A stretch of 64,000 bases of DNA from Timema cristinae (Eukaryota; Arthropoda; Insecta; Phasmatodea; Timematidae), in NCBI GenBank assembly GCA_039000515.1, contig JBCFYV010001001.1:16843666-16907665 (forward strand). The letters are read 5' to 3'. Positions 33,490 to 45,199 of this stretch are shown here, one piece after another; within the stretch, counting starts at the first letter, position 1, and each line of letters starts with the position of its first letter. A program made the translations under genes and the position numbers. Under the pieces are notes generated by a model. The model made no database searches, had not been told where the DNA came from, and saw only the letters and a list, made by a program, of their open reading frames with translations.

Positions 33490-34171
33490 TATAGTCCAGA
33501 AAAATAGTTTTTAAACAAGTTGTTAGGTTCTGAGGGGTCAGTAAGGTGTTAGGGCTGGTATGATCTTGGGTGGTGTTGCTAAGGTGACGTTAAGGTCATG
33601 TTGATTTTTTTTTAATTTGACTTCCTATTTTTCATTCCAACTTGATAATGTTTTACTCATAGACTCCGGTGTTTTGTAAGCCATCTTCAGGGCTGTCACG
33701 TGCTTACCTGGAAAACTGATAAAACACAGGATTTATGCTTGTGTCTAAAACAAACCCTGGAAAACACATGTAATCTCGCAATAATCTCATAATTATTAGA
33801 ATATTTATTAATTTGGGACATTATACTGCGAGCTTTAAATAAATTACCTTAGCATAGAAGAAAAAGCGAACTGAAGAAATAAGTACCCTGATTCGAATCC
33901 TGTCTTATCTTCTTCACCTTTATTTTTCTTCATGAAACATTAATTTGGGTTGCAAATGTACTGTGTTATAAACAACACTGAAATTACCTAACAATAATCA
34001 ATTTTATGACAAATGAAATTTCATTTCATTAAAATACCCTCTAAAGTGTCTGGGAAGATGGGTAATCTCTTCTGAAAAATCTGGAAAACACAGGAAAATT
34101 GGTTCAAATAAAATTGTGGCAAACCTGCATTTTATTTACCATCTAAAAAGGCTCGTTCACTCCTCTCAGTT
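33490..34171. other. No recognisable feature
   Basis: Intergenic sequence without supported ORFs or repeats. Confidence 0.5.
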
Positions 34172-34425
34172 TTTTAAACACCGCGTCTTAGTACCTGTTT
34201 AGGCTATACGCCTATGTACTAATTACGCTAATGGGGTAGGTATGAGGAAGGTTGGATTTAGATAAAGTATATCCACATTTTCGTAGAGGAAGAGTCTAAA
34301 ACCATTTTAGGAAAAAAAACATCAGTACACCAGACCGGGATTCGAATCCCAATCGCCCTGTCACCGGTGGTTTAATTTAATATGAGAGTGACGCCTTAGA
34401 CGTTGCGACCACTGAAACAGGTCAT
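34172..34425 (-). mobile_element. SINE-3 copy
   Basis: It reads from the tail (CACCGCGTCTTAGTACCTG) through body words (GTACTAATTACGCTAATGG) to the B-box GGGATTCGAATCCC. A head fragment (CCACTGAAACAGG) ends it. Confidence 0.65.
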
Positions 34426-34429
34426 TCCT

Positions 34430-35143
34430 CTCATATTTAATATTTACACATTACCGCTAAATTCATCCCTGTACACTAATTTGTGTAACACCTTACACGA
34501 GGAGGTGAATTTTAAGGAATTGCCCCAGAATTACTCTGTGGTTAAAATAGAAAAAACTGTTTAAAAACACTTTGAAGCCGATAAAGGTCGAAACACAGTA
34601 GCTCTTAAAGGTTAAACACTTAACTTACCTAGTCGTCCCTAACTCTACTAAATAATATAATCGGCCGGGATACCAACCAAATACACACAAAGGAGGATGA
34701 ATAGTGCAATAGAACTCTCGGACATGGCGGAATAGCGTTTTGTTCATACTAATTTGGAAATACGTGTAGTTTTTTTTTTACGATAGCAAGTGTGATTAGA
34801 TATTGAGCTTTCAACTGTGCTTTGATATTTCAATAAATCGTTCACTTTGCACAGCAGATTACAACAGATTAAATTCCCATTTATTTTGTCTTACAAGAGT
34901 CATTGACCATGAAACTCACCTCTAACACACCTGCATCATTGTAATAATTAATAGTTGTGATAAACAAAGCTAAGAGATATGACTTTCATGTAAACAGATG
35001 GATTGACTTTTACACTCACATTAATAACTATCCTTCAGCGCCTGTTTTGGTTTGTTCACTATCTCACATAGAGAAAGTAAAAATCGTGAAAATTATCAAC
35101 CTTGAGGTGCCCTAAAATAAAAATAAATGGTGCGGTGCACCGA
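34430..35143. other. No recognisable feature
   Basis: AT-rich intergenic DNA. I see no repeat or ORF to report. Confidence 0.5.
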
Positions 35144-35405
35144 ACAGACGGTGTCGGGAAAATTGCGCCTGGGAAAACTGCGCCCTCCCATCACACTAAT
35201 AGGTGAGAAAAGTTCACCCACATGACCATGTCTGTCTCACCCAAATAATTGTAACAAGGTCATGTGGGCGCATTTTTCTCAATTTTCTCATGATCTTACC
35301 ATTTTCACTTTAGCTTTCCCGCACACTTAACACAGGCTTGGTATTTAAAAAAAAAAGATGAAATAAGATGTATAATTTATATACCTAGTTATTCCCCTTT
35401 CTAAA

Positions 35406-35580
35406 TCTTGTGAATGTGGGGAATGTCAGGCCGCCACCGTGGTTCGGATTCCACGTTAAACTGTAGGTCCTTCATTTCATCTCACAATCACCCTACCATT
35501 ACATATTAGCGTAAGTGCATATAACCCGAACGGGTAGTAAGACGCGGTGCTAATAATAATAATAATAATAATAATATAAT
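35406..35580 (+). mobile_element. SINE-1, 5'-truncated, nested in the MULE
   Basis: It runs from TCTTGTGAATGTGGGGAATG to the tail CCCGAACGGGTAGTAAGACG plus (TAA)n. It must be younger than the MULE element. Confidence 0.8.
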
Positions 35581-35776
35581 ATCCCTCTTTCTGGCGTGTT
35601 TAGAAGTAGGAGATTATGTCCTTTGTCAATTTAACATTGCTGATAGTGGCTTCAGTTGATACCTCTTACTCCATATTTTTTAAATGTAGGCTAGACTCTT
35701 CAAACACTTGGTAAGGTCCTTCGGCGTATTTATTTTGTAAGTGTATAAAACATTGGCAATGTTTTTTTGTCTATTC

Positions 35777-36470
35777 TTATGTATGGCTGCTTTCTCTTTG
35801 TTCTTTCCGAACTGAGATTCGCCCTATCATAATTGTATCCACCGGAGCCTTCAAGAGGATGTACAAGTTTGGATCAACACAAACTTTGTCCTTAAGCTCA
35901 TTGTTCCACCCTTTTACAGCATTGTTTTTTCGGTGCTTTGCACCTCCACATTGTTAGACAACGATTGGTAGATTTGGATTTTCCAGCCATTGGTGAACAA
36001 AGTAGTCCAAAAACTGTGTCATTCTCTCTCCTCCTGATGCCGTACTGTAGATTGGAGTCACCCCGCTTCAACATCCTCGAGGGGGATCATCACCAGTTGT
36101 GGACGTGAAGCCTCACATCTTTGTCATTCATGTAGTCCGGTACCAATCCAAGGTCTTAGTTGGACCTTGCACCACAATCGTTGGTTGAAATGGAAATATC
36201 ACCCCTTGATGGTACATGTCTGGAAGTTCAAAAAAAGGGAATAAATGACGTCAATAATTATTTATTCCCGATTCCACCCTGGTAAATGGCCCTTCATTTT
36301 CTAAAAAAGTAACTCTTAAGTTTATCTTTTTATTGTTGGACAGGAGCGATGTTCGGCTCATTGTCTGTATGTCAAGGTCTGCGTGGGTTGTATAGAGTTT
36401 GATGAACTGCTTGCTACATTATTTGAAATTCCCGTCCATGAAGCACTGCCTGTGACTCTGCAGTATTCCA
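35777..36470 (-). pseudogene. MULE transposase remnant
   Basis: Pieces of the family appear in the right order but in shifting frames. CFMDGNFK (about 36424-36446) is like the D-G-T-F block that carries the first catalytic aspartate. KLYTTHAD comes next, then YFHFNQRLWCKVQ (about 36165-36200), matching the GC-x-F-H-x-x-Q block. LVPDYMNDKDVRLH, MIPLEDVE and FLDYFVHQWLENP follow. The last is KNNAVKGWNNELKD (about 35895-35930), matching the R-x-N-N-x-x-E-x-W-H block. It ends at a stop at 35777-35779. Frameshifts and stops make it inactive, and the N-terminal part was not recognised. Confidence 0.75.
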
Positions 36471-37019
36471 TAGCCTTTGGAGCTAGGGGAAAAAAAACCT
36501 ATATCCTCAATTCATCTCCTTCATTTACCAAAATAACTTTTTCCATTGTCTATTTTCAGGTATTCTTCAGCAAAAAAAATGTTCTGCCTTGATTCCGGGA
36601 CACAACGACCCCCTTGTGCCTTTGCGTGCGGAGTGTGACTGTGACTGTTGCTAATGGTCAACACTGTGTGGGGCTCACTTTTCTCAACTATTGGTGTAGA
36701 AATTCATAGGAGGGCGCAGTTTTCCCTTATTTTTTTGTCTGGGAAGGTGCAATTTTTCCCTAATCCGCACAGACAGTATCCTGCTTTTATCTTAAAATAG
36801 ACATTTACTAAAAACTCGTAAGATTTGTGAAATGAAATAATAGGCCTATACATATGTAGAAACACTACACCAAAGATCATAAATGAAATAATATACACTG
36901 TTACTTACTTACTCTATGGCATTAGGAACTAGGAACACTGTTATGAAAAATTGAGAAAAGAGAAACATCTTTGTCTACCAAAAGCAAAAGGATCAAACTT
37001 ATTTTCAAAGTCCTGAATT

Positions 37020-37540
37020 ATTGAAAAGTGTGTGTATATATATATATATACTAATAGTTCTATAAAAGTATATTTCTTTAATAGTACTACAACTTTACTA
37101 TGGTAAGTTATTTCGTATCTCAAATAGTTGTGGGAAAATGATGAAATTGGAAAACTTCCCATATGTAAAGTACCCTCAAAGTCATTTTCATGGAAAATGA
37201 GAGTTGCCTTCTTGTTCATAATGATAAACCGTGTCTCGATATAAAATTTAATCCAAATCGTTAAATCAAACTTTGAGAAAATAGATTTTTTTCTCTTTTT
37301 GCCCTTCGATAAATTACCCTTAAATTTAGGGTTAGAAATATAATTCTTAAAACCTCTCGGTGGACCTTATGAAAACCCCAGAAACCAAGTTTTAGACCAA
37401 CCGGTACAATATCTCTTTTTTTCTTTTTTTTTTTTTTCAGGGGGTCATGAAACTTCGTCGATACTTATCAAAATTTCGAATTGGATTTTTTGACGATCAC
37501 AATACTTTCTTTCCGAGGTGTCAAAAGAAAGTAAAAAATT
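37020..37540 (-). repeat. Dispersed repeat R, copy 2
   Basis: It shares TTATTTCGTATCTCAAATAG, AAAGTACCCTCAAAG and AATTACCCTTAAATTTAGGG with the other copies, and ends near GACGATCACAATACTTTC. It starts at a short (TA)n run (37034-37050). Confidence 0.5.
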
Positions 37541-37564
37541 GGGTTATATAATTGTTTTTAGGCA

Positions 37565-37650
37565 TCCAACACCTTAGCTCAATCGGTTGTGTATCTCTCT
37601 ACTGAGCTAAAGGTCCCGGATTCGATTCCTGACGATAATACACTGTGAAA
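37565..37650 (+). mobile_element. tRNA-like SINE head
   Basis: TTAGCTCAATCGGTTGTG (A-box) and GGATTCGATTCC (B-box) have tRNA spacing. The two ends do not pair into an acceptor stem, so it is more likely a SINE head related to SINE-5 than a tRNA gene. Confidence 0.45.
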
Positions 37651-38084
37651 AAGTATGAAGAATTGTGTTGTATAATAGTTTTGTAATATTTCTTTCTATG
37701 ATTTTTTTTTAATAGTAAAAGTAATTTATTCATGGCATATCATTTGCCAAACGCGCGTTTTAAATTTTTTTGCAATCCATCCGAGGAGCCTCATACATAA
37801 ACAAAGTGAATCAAACCTTTGACTATGTCACAGTCAATTATCAAAGATTCGATTCAATTATTTGCGAGCTTGTGGAGGTAAGAGAAGTGGAGTAATGCCC
37901 CGTTTGCCTCCTCCCCTCCCTCACCATTTGGATGCGCCACTGAGCCTCTAATCATCATATTTCTCTAAGGAACCATATTAAGTGGTTATTATCTAACAAT
38001 GTGCTCTAGTTTCTCGTCCCAATTGCCTTGTTTCATTGTTATGTTGTTTGTAAAATATTATCTCCGAGTGATATTCATCAACAG

Positions 38085-38325
38085 GTTTACCCACTTCGCT
38101 GGCTGTACTATATTAAGGCTCTACACTCGCTATAGACTAGACTGCCGAAGACGGGAGAGATTGGGGTTCGATCCCAGTCGGGTGTACTGAGGTTTTTTTT
38201 TTGTTAAATGGTTTTACAATCTCACTTCACGCAAATGCGTCAACCATCTTCATCCCTAGCTCATTAGCGTAACTAGTATATATGCGTAAGACCTAAGCGG
38301 GTAGTAAGGTGTGGTGCTAAAAACA
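38085..38325 (+). mobile_element. SINE-3 copy
   Basis: The B-box GGGGTTCGATCCCAGTC, GTGTACTGAGG, the body and the tail GCGGGTAGTAAGGTGTGGTG are all readable. Confidence 0.65.
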
Positions 38326-38329
38326 CGCT

Positions 38330-38480
38330 AGTGTGCTATGGGTAAGGAAGATATAATTTAGAGTAAATTCACCCGTATTTTCTTGGAAGGAGAGTGGGGA
38401 AACCATCTATAAAGGTGATAATTCGTACTCTGGCCTCGTCAACGGCAAACCAGACTAAATGAATCTGACATTTGAGCCGC
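38330..38480 (-). mobile_element. SINE-3 fragment in opposite orientation
   Basis: Body words (GGAGAGTGGGGAAACCATCT) and a reversed head (GGCAAACCAGACTAAATGAA) abut the tail of the preceding copy. Confidence 0.4.
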
Positions 38481-38760
38481 GCGTCCACCGCGGTGTTACA
38501 AATATTTGGTCTATTCGCTACTCCACAAAGGAAAGGGACTTTATGCGATCGGATATTGTAGATGTCTGCCTGGGTGGTTTTTATTATTTGTGAAATCATT
38601 AACATTTTAGTTAAACTCCTTCGGGTCAACATTTTAGCGCTACAGGTAGTTGCCAACTCTTAATTTTAAATATGTAGTCCTAAGTTTAAATAATAGAGTG
38701 AGTATTTTTTCTAATGTTTTTAATGTATCCTTGTTTTAGTGGTTTTAGTTAACATAATTA

Positions 38761-39065
38761 TCATTTCCATCATCATCAACTGTTCCCAGCCTGTGGCTGG
38801 GGCAATTTAGTAGAATACCGCCATATTCCTCTCTCCTTCTACAACCCTTCTTCCTTTATTTTCTTCCAATCTTCTTCTCTCACATACTCAATGTTATCTT
38901 CTCATACCAATCTCTTTCTTGGCCTCCCCTTCGGTTTTTTTTCCCCACACATACTTCATCTCCATTATTCTTTTTGGGATTATTTCTTCCTTTTTTATCA
39001 TCATTACATGAACATACCATCTAACTCTTTCTTTCGTACTATTTGCTTATCCTGAAAGCTAGCAG
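38761..39065 (-). pseudogene. LINE 3' end, second type
   Basis: Minus-strand frames give IPKRIMEMK-like sequence, then KKPKGRPRKRLV, EDNIEYVREEDWKKIKEEGL and KERGIWRYSTKLPQ with interruptions. This is a LINE polyprotein C-terminus different from the 425/3125 type. The 3' end is (TGATGATGATGG), a short-repeat tail as found in RTE/CR1-like LINEs. Only about 100 codons remain. Confidence 0.6.
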
Positions 39066-40776
39066 TCTTTCCTTTATGGATTATACCATGGTTCTTTCTT
39101 ATAAGATACGTCATAGTGGAGAATTTTAAATAGTAAAATAACTTTAGGAAATGTGTGTATTAAAAGGACATCTAATATAAATAATTAAATCTAAGGCGGT
39201 TTTAAATTAGTGAACTAACTTTAGGGGAAACGGAGTGTATAAGGGACATTCATAATATAAGGTGTAGAGTTGAAAAGTGTAACTTAGAGTAAATGCATCC
39301 ACATTAGCATGACTGATCACAGTTTTGATAACGTACAAAAGGTGACATCATCGATGAAGAAATTTTTTTCACAAGAAAAATTGTAGGTTGTACAGTGAAA
39401 TTTCTATTTCTCCACAAAATATATCAGTAACAAATATTTTTCCTGGCTGATTTTTTCTGTAAACGGATTTATCTAAAAGGACATACACAGGTGGCAGAGT
39501 TGTGTGAGAAGGACCTAGAAGTCCACTGCTCTCATATCCTCTGTGCACGGATGTATTTAAAAGGACTCAGGGTCTAAGTTCATTTGCTGCTCGCGCCATC
39601 TCCACTCTTGATAGATATCCTTGCATTATTTGTTTGAAGACGACATGAACAAGGGAACAATGGTGCCGATAGCAGAGTTTCCAGAAGCCTTTAAAACATT
39701 TGTTTCCAACAACATGCGGAGTAAACAAGTAATTCGGCGAGTGAGTTCAAACTATGGAGTCATCCTGTTATCAGATTGTAACTTTTAAAATATTTTTAAT
39801 TAAGGAACTTACCACATTGATTAATTTTAATTGGTCGAACTTTAAAGTCTTAAACACACATTTGGGGGCAGAAATAAACCTCTACCAAATTATATGATTG
39901 AACGACTTTTATACAATAACTCAAACCATGTATACACTATTTTATTTTAAAACTATTTTAATGTAAGCTCATAAAAAATTTATCGTAATATGTGCCTCCA
40001 TGTACCATTAAAAAATTACTGTATTTTTTTTAGATAGGAAGGAACATTTTGCAATTTACAAGCATAGCCATATTTGCGTGGTGGGAAGGTAGGATACAAA
40101 TCAGGAAACAACACTGGGATTCGAATCCTGGCCCCCATAAAACACACGTAATTAGATTATCTTGAAAATTTATTTATTTGGTCATAAGGACAACAAAGAC
40201 AACATTTTGATTAGTAGCCTTAAAAAAGGAACAGACAAGTTTGGTCGAGAAAGAGCTGGGTCTGTGACGATTGGACAGCAACATTCGAATTCGTTCGTCA
40301 TATAGATAAGCGTTTGAAAAAATATCTTCCATAAGGACGTGTAAATGATCCAATTTTCATAAGAAGAAAATTATATGACAGCTGGAAAAGTTAATAGATC
40401 TTCTTTCGCGTAGTTATTCATATGTCAAAGTTATATGATCTGCAACTGTGACCTTTGATCGCTATTATCGACTAGGGTTTAGGCCTGTCTCAAGACAAGC
40501 GCAATTTTAATTTGGGGAGAAGTCCGTTTCCTTTTTGTTTTTGTCTATTTTCAAGATTGTTCATGACAAAAAGTAACGTGATTGGTGTCCATGGTGTCAG
40601 GTTGTCGGGATATGTTGCGTCCGCCATCTTGTATTTTTCAAGTTTCAGATTTTTCTCATAAAGATGGCATATTTCATAACGTCCACAACAAATTTAAACT
40701 CTTTAGATTGTCGTGAAGTGAGTGAAAGGGTCCTCTATGTACAGACTAGATACCCTATGTATTACAATATATTATA
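39066..40776. other. No gene recognised
   Basis: Mostly unique AT-rich sequence. A lone B-box-like GGGATTCGAATCCTGG at about 40113-40128, reversed, marks a degraded SINE. Confidence 0.5.
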
Positions 40777-41408
40777 CAGTGGAAGCTGGATAAATCGAAC
40801 TTGAAGAGACTAGGAAAAACTTTGAACTATTCAAAAATTCGAATTAAATAAGTTTCTTAAAAGTAATTCCCTTTTCCACTTCCTCTATAACTGCTACTTT
40901 TTCGGCCAAAGTTAATGATTTATAGGACTGTGTCTTGAACAGTGACATCACTATACACAAACACTACTGTACAGTATGTACTAAACAAAACTAAACAACA
41001 AAATAAACTCGCACGTCACAAGAATATCGCTACAACCGAATCACTATGAACAGCTCACGTAACCGCTCGAGAGGTTCGGCCTCGACTAGCGGAGTACAGA
41101 CCTGTACGTATAAACAAAGACGTATGGGTGATCGTGGGAGGGGTAGGGGCGTGAAGAAGGGTACTGACCGCATTCCAACGTTTCCTGCCCTGTTTCCAAA
41201 ATTAGAACAAGGCGCCGCAACTAGAAGTAGGAAAACAATACTGCACAGTACATTACAACTTAAGAAAAGCTCGAATTAACCAAACCAAAATTCGGACTAT
41301 CCACGATTTTTTAACATTGTTTTAGTAAAAAATTCGTGGGACTGGGTAAAAATTTTGAATTAAAGACGATTTTGTATTACTGAAGTTCGAACTAGTCAGG
41401 TTCCACTG
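40777..41408 (-). mobile_element. pogo/Tigger-type DNA transposon, internally deleted
   Basis: The termini are CAGTGGAAGCTGGATAAATC and, reversed, CAGTGGAACCTGACTAGTTC. Both are flanked by TA (40775-40776 and 41409-41410), the pogo/Tigger pattern. Only the first part of a transposase remains (40844-40948, minus). Confidence 0.75.
40844..40948 (-). pseudogene. Tigger-like transposase, N-terminal DNA-binding stub
   Basis: 34 codons from an ATG at 40948. YKSLTLAEKVAVIEEVEKGI matches the CENP-B/psq-type helix-turn-helix that starts these transposases. The frame ends after KKLI at 40844, a few dozen bases before the terminal repeat, so the catalytic DDE domain has been deleted. Confidence 0.7.
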
Positions 41409-41740
41409 TATTTTGTATTGAAAAACAGCCTGATTTTTATTGGAAGCCTATTATTTAAAAACTGTAAACTCATGTTACAACAATGGTGGGAATAAAATCA
41501 TTACAAATGTTATCTACATTCTTAGTCAGCTTACTTATTCATGTAATGATAAACTATATAGTAATCAATAAGAAAGTGTTGTTGAAAGCTTTTGATAACA
41601 TTTTAGATTATTATTTTTTAATTAATAAATCAAAAAAGACATATTTATAGAATGCCAAAATTTAGTGTCATTGGTGGTGGTTGAAAGTGGAATTTATATA
41701 ATAATCAGGATTTATAACTATAAATGTTATTATTGAATCT

Positions 41741-41800
41741 GAACCCGTGGTGTGGTGGTCACTGCACCTGGCTACGAACCTATGAGTCCGAGAGAGAGGG
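41741..41800 (+). mobile_element. SINE-4 head fragment
   Basis: CCCGTGGTGTGGTGGTCACT plus about 30 bases, then the match ends in purine-rich sequence. Confidence 0.45.
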
Positions 41801-42955
41801 GAGAGAGTAGAAGGGGAGGGGGAAGAGAGAGGGAGAAACCCGGTCCTTCTGTTGGTGAAAACATGGTCAAAGTGGGATATCAGCTATTGTTCGTTGATGA
41901 TGTTGATGATGTGGTTGTCCTTGATTCGGGACGGGCTAGGAGTTGGTCTGGTAAGATCACGCCACTCCGGGGGGAAGGGGGGAGGGACCGGTTTACATTC
42001 ACCAGGGAGGAATGGGGTAAGGGGAGGGTGCATGGCGGAGGTGTTTGTTTACATTCAAATAACATAATGGGGAAGAGAGAGAGTATTAGAACATTCCAAT
42101 TTTGGAAAATAATGAATACAAAGAGAGAGTAGATTTTTAATCGAAAACAATTTTGGTTTCTTGATAATTAAATTGATGGTTTTTGACCTTTTTTTTCTGC
42201 CCCTGAACTCACAAATGTCGGCTTTACTTAATTCTGGCTGTCCCACTACTGGGGTTACAAAACGGTTTGATGGATTTCGTTTAAACTCGATATTTCTCTC
42301 GAGGACAAATTTGTGATTTTGATTCTAGCTCTCATATTAAGGTTAGTTTACTGACGACCAATTTTCGAAAACTCTAAAATTTCCTAAAAATCGCGTTATT
42401 GATTTTGTTAAAAAAAAAGGTCACTTTAGCGCACTTCTTTTTGACCTGTACAGAGCTCTAACTCTTAAACTATGGGGAGTCTGACAATGGGAACCAATAA
42501 TAAATCATATAAATATTATAGCATGTGTAGTTGTGTGCTTGAGGTATATGTTAAGGTGCTATAAATCCAAAACCAAGAGACCTATAGAGCTTAAATACAT
42601 TAATATATATAACAAAATGAAATATCTGTATTTTTGCTGCACAAACACGCCTAAATTACGGTATTATTTTAGGAAACATAGAAAATAAATTCAAGGAATT
42701 TAGTGGGATTACACTAAATACCTCAATAATTCCTAAATATTTGAAATTTCTAAGTTGAGTTTTCTGAAATAGGGGATTTAGAAATTAGAACCGGGCGTAA
42801 GCAGTGAACATTCATCGCGGCTGGTATTGCGGGTACATAAGATGACACGTGATATGAGGTGGGGAGGGTTGAGGGTGAGTCCGTGTTTCTTCTTGAATCT
42901 TCATATGCACAGTAAACATTGCTCTTGAAGTTTTATTCTTGCCTACTACTTGAAG
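41801..42955. other. No gene recognised
   Basis: A purine-rich block (41790-42070) gives overlapping frames on both strands without motifs. At 42250-42500 there are weak resemblances to repeat R. Confidence 0.4.
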
Positions 42956-43265
42956 TTGTCTTATATTAATAAAATAAATAATTGGTTTGTGTGTCTGTCA
43001 TGAGCGCTGTGCAATATCTATCACATGATGAGGTCTGAAATTTAAAAAAAATTGTAGTCCCTTTACACTTACATGTGCACCTCTAGGCCGTAATTTAATA
43101 ATTTTATTTGAATTTTTAATTAATTAAATATTGTCTGTCATGAGCATTTTGCGATATCTACAGCATGCAGAGGTCTGAAATTTAAAAATGAGTAGTCCAC
43201 GTGCACAAACATGTGCACCTAAAAGCCGGAATTTTAAAATTGTTGATTAGATTTTTAAAATTAAT
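42956..43265. repeat. Two tandem ~140-bp repeat units
   Basis: Each unit carries CTGTCATGAGC, GAGGTCTGAAATTTAAAAA and CATGTGCACCT. A third, diverged unit lies at about 45560-45705. Confidence 0.65.
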
Positions 43266-43444
43266 TAATTAATTTCACCATGGCTACGCTTGGTGCTTTA
43301 GCTAGTGTTTAATAATTAATTATTTAATGAAAGGTCTTGAAAACAAAGAAAGAAGTGAATATTTGTTATGTAACCCAAACTATTATAGTTATGTGTGTAC
43401 GTGTTTGCACCGGTTATTATCAACTTTCTGGACTATTCTTATAT

Positions 43445-43615
43445 TTTTACAAATAGGGTAAGGAAAAGGAAGGTAGAATTTCAAGGCGATACACCTGAAT
43501 TGGCTTGGAAGGCGAATGAAGAAACGATTTAGTTATAACCACCCTCATGTGTTCACCGCCGGGATTCGAACCCTGACATCCCGGGCACCTGGAAAAACCA
43601 AACTAGACAAAGACC
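43445..43615 (-). mobile_element. SINE-3 fragment
   Basis: The body (GGAAAAGGAAGGTAGAATTT), the B-box GGGATTCGAACCC and a head remnant are present; the tail is missing. Confidence 0.5.
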
Positions 43616-43628
43616 AACGTATTATTTC

Positions 43629-43695
43629 AAGGGTTCTTAACCTTTTTACGATTACAGACCCCCAATGGGTTTCTCAATATGTTCCCATACCCCCT
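43629..43695. mobile_element. Possible hAT transposon end
   Basis: CAAGGGTTCTTAACCTTTTT followed by CAGACCCCC resembles the terminal sequence of hAT/Charlie-type elements. No partner end or 8-bp duplication was identified. Confidence 0.3.
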
Positions 43696-44012
43696 CTCCA
43701 GACTGTCAAAACATCATCTGCCCCAATCTTATTAGATACCAGTATGACTTCAAATATCTTGGTTTTACTTTACACAATGAATAGCCTTAGGAACAGAACA
43801 GCCGAACGAAAATCATAAGGATTTTATCATATTTATTTATAGAAAAATAGCAAGTCACACATGAGACCGTTACAACTGGTGAGACCCTCTTCAGAATGGT
43901 TTAAGCTGATAATTTTTGTTTAAGTGTAAGAAAAGGCCGTAGCCTTAACTTCGCCACTAAAGAAGATTATTATTTTATTATTGTTGTTGTTGTTGTTGTT
44001 ATTGTTATTATT

Positions 44013-44722
44013 CTCTCATCAACATGTTCTAAAGCTGATAGGGTCTTAAGCAACATGCTCTAAAGTTAATAATGCTCTCAGCAACATGCTTTAAAGCTAA
44101 TAATGCTCTCAGCAACACACTCTAAAGCCGATAATGCCTATAAGTAACACGCTCAAGGCTAATAATGCTCTCATCAACATGTTCTAAAGCTGATAGTCTT
44201 AAGCAACACGCTTTAAAGCTAATAATACTCTCAGCAACACGTCTAAAGCTGATAATGTCTATAAGCATCACGCTCTAAAGCTAATAATGCTTCAGCAACA
44301 CGCTCTAAAGCCGATAATGTCGCTAAGCAACACGCTCTAAAGCTAATAATTCTCTCATCAATATGCTATAAGCTGATAATGTTATAAGCATCACGCTCTA
44401 AAACTAATAATGCTTTCAGCACACGCTCTAAGCAATTAATGCTCTCAGCAACACGCTCTAAAGCAATTAATGCTCTCAGCAACACGCTCTAAAGCTAATA
44501 ATTCTCTCATCAATATGCTATAAGCTGATAATGTTTATAAGCATCACGCTCTAAAACTAATAATGCTTTCAGCAACACGCTCTAAAGCAATTAATGCTCT
44601 CAGCAACACGCTCTAAATCCGATAATGTATATACGTATTACGCTCTAAAGCTAATAATACTCTTAGCATCACGCTCTAAAGCTAATAGTGCTCTCAGCAA
44701 CACGCTCTAAAGCTGATAGTGC
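44013..44722. repeat. Minisatellite, ~31-bp unit, about 22 copies
   Basis: The unit is close to CAACACGCTCTAAAGCTAAT plus AATGCTCTCAG. Variants alternate (GATAATGTCTATAAG). A block at about 44325-44450 is repeated at 44465-44610, giving higher-order structure. It runs directly into the SINE-5 fragment at 44725. Confidence 0.9.
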
Positions 44723-44724
44723 CT

Positions 44725-44880
44725 GTCTACTAGGGTTCGATTCCTGGCATGTCCAAAAAATGTATTGATTCACATTGTTGAATTAATGGCCAGGGGCTCA
44801 GTGTTTTGTATCTGTACTAGATTTAAGTTAACTTATAAGTATGTGCTGAAAAGTTCTTAAAATAAATAAAAAGTCAGATA
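44725..44880 (+). mobile_element. SINE-5 fragment at the edge of the minisatellite
   Basis: CTGTCTACTAGGGTTCGATTCC then GGCATGTCC and a body ending AAATAAATAAAA match 23785-24032 in the sense direction. The A-box part is replaced by minisatellite units. Confidence 0.6.
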
Positions 44881-45199
44881 GCTATCCTCACAGACAGTCC
44901 AAACTATCCCCGTCAAAACTTTTATTTTAATAAACCATTGTTTTAATATATTTTGAGCTAGGCCTGTGAACCGGCGCTTTTCTGGTGTCATGGACTGTTA
45001 AATTTCGATGGACCCTCAAGTCCTAAATTCGGGGTGCCAAGGTTTGGAACACGAACCAACCGTTTTAGCGGCGCCAGTGCAGTTGTTGTCTGGGATCTCA
45101 GACATGGCATGACCCTCGTAAAACGTGACTTCGTGTTACTCGAGACAGCTTCTACCTGTAGCAAAGAAAATACAACTTGTATGTAGTAGTGAGCGCTCC

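Larger units (their letters stand above)
35153..36768 (-). mobile_element. MULE-type DNA transposon, decayed
   Basis: The ends carry GGGAAAATTGCGCC (left) and, reversed, GGGAAAAATTGCACC (right). Each is followed by a second GGGAAAACTGCGCCCTCC unit. The flanks ACAGACGGT (35144-35152) and ACAGACAGT (36769-36777) match at 8 of 9 positions, as expected for the 8-10-bp duplication of Mutator-like elements. The interior encodes a broken MULE transposase on the minus strand, and a SINE-1 has inserted at 35406-35580. Confidence 0.7.

Noticed and set aside
41752..42132. 126-codon frame in purine-rich sequence
   Set aside because: Overlapping frames exist on both strands, composition is low-complexity and no motif is present.
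44013..44722. CRISPR-like array
   Set aside because: The units are contiguous, diverged and without unique spacers; this is a minisatellite in a eukaryotic genome.
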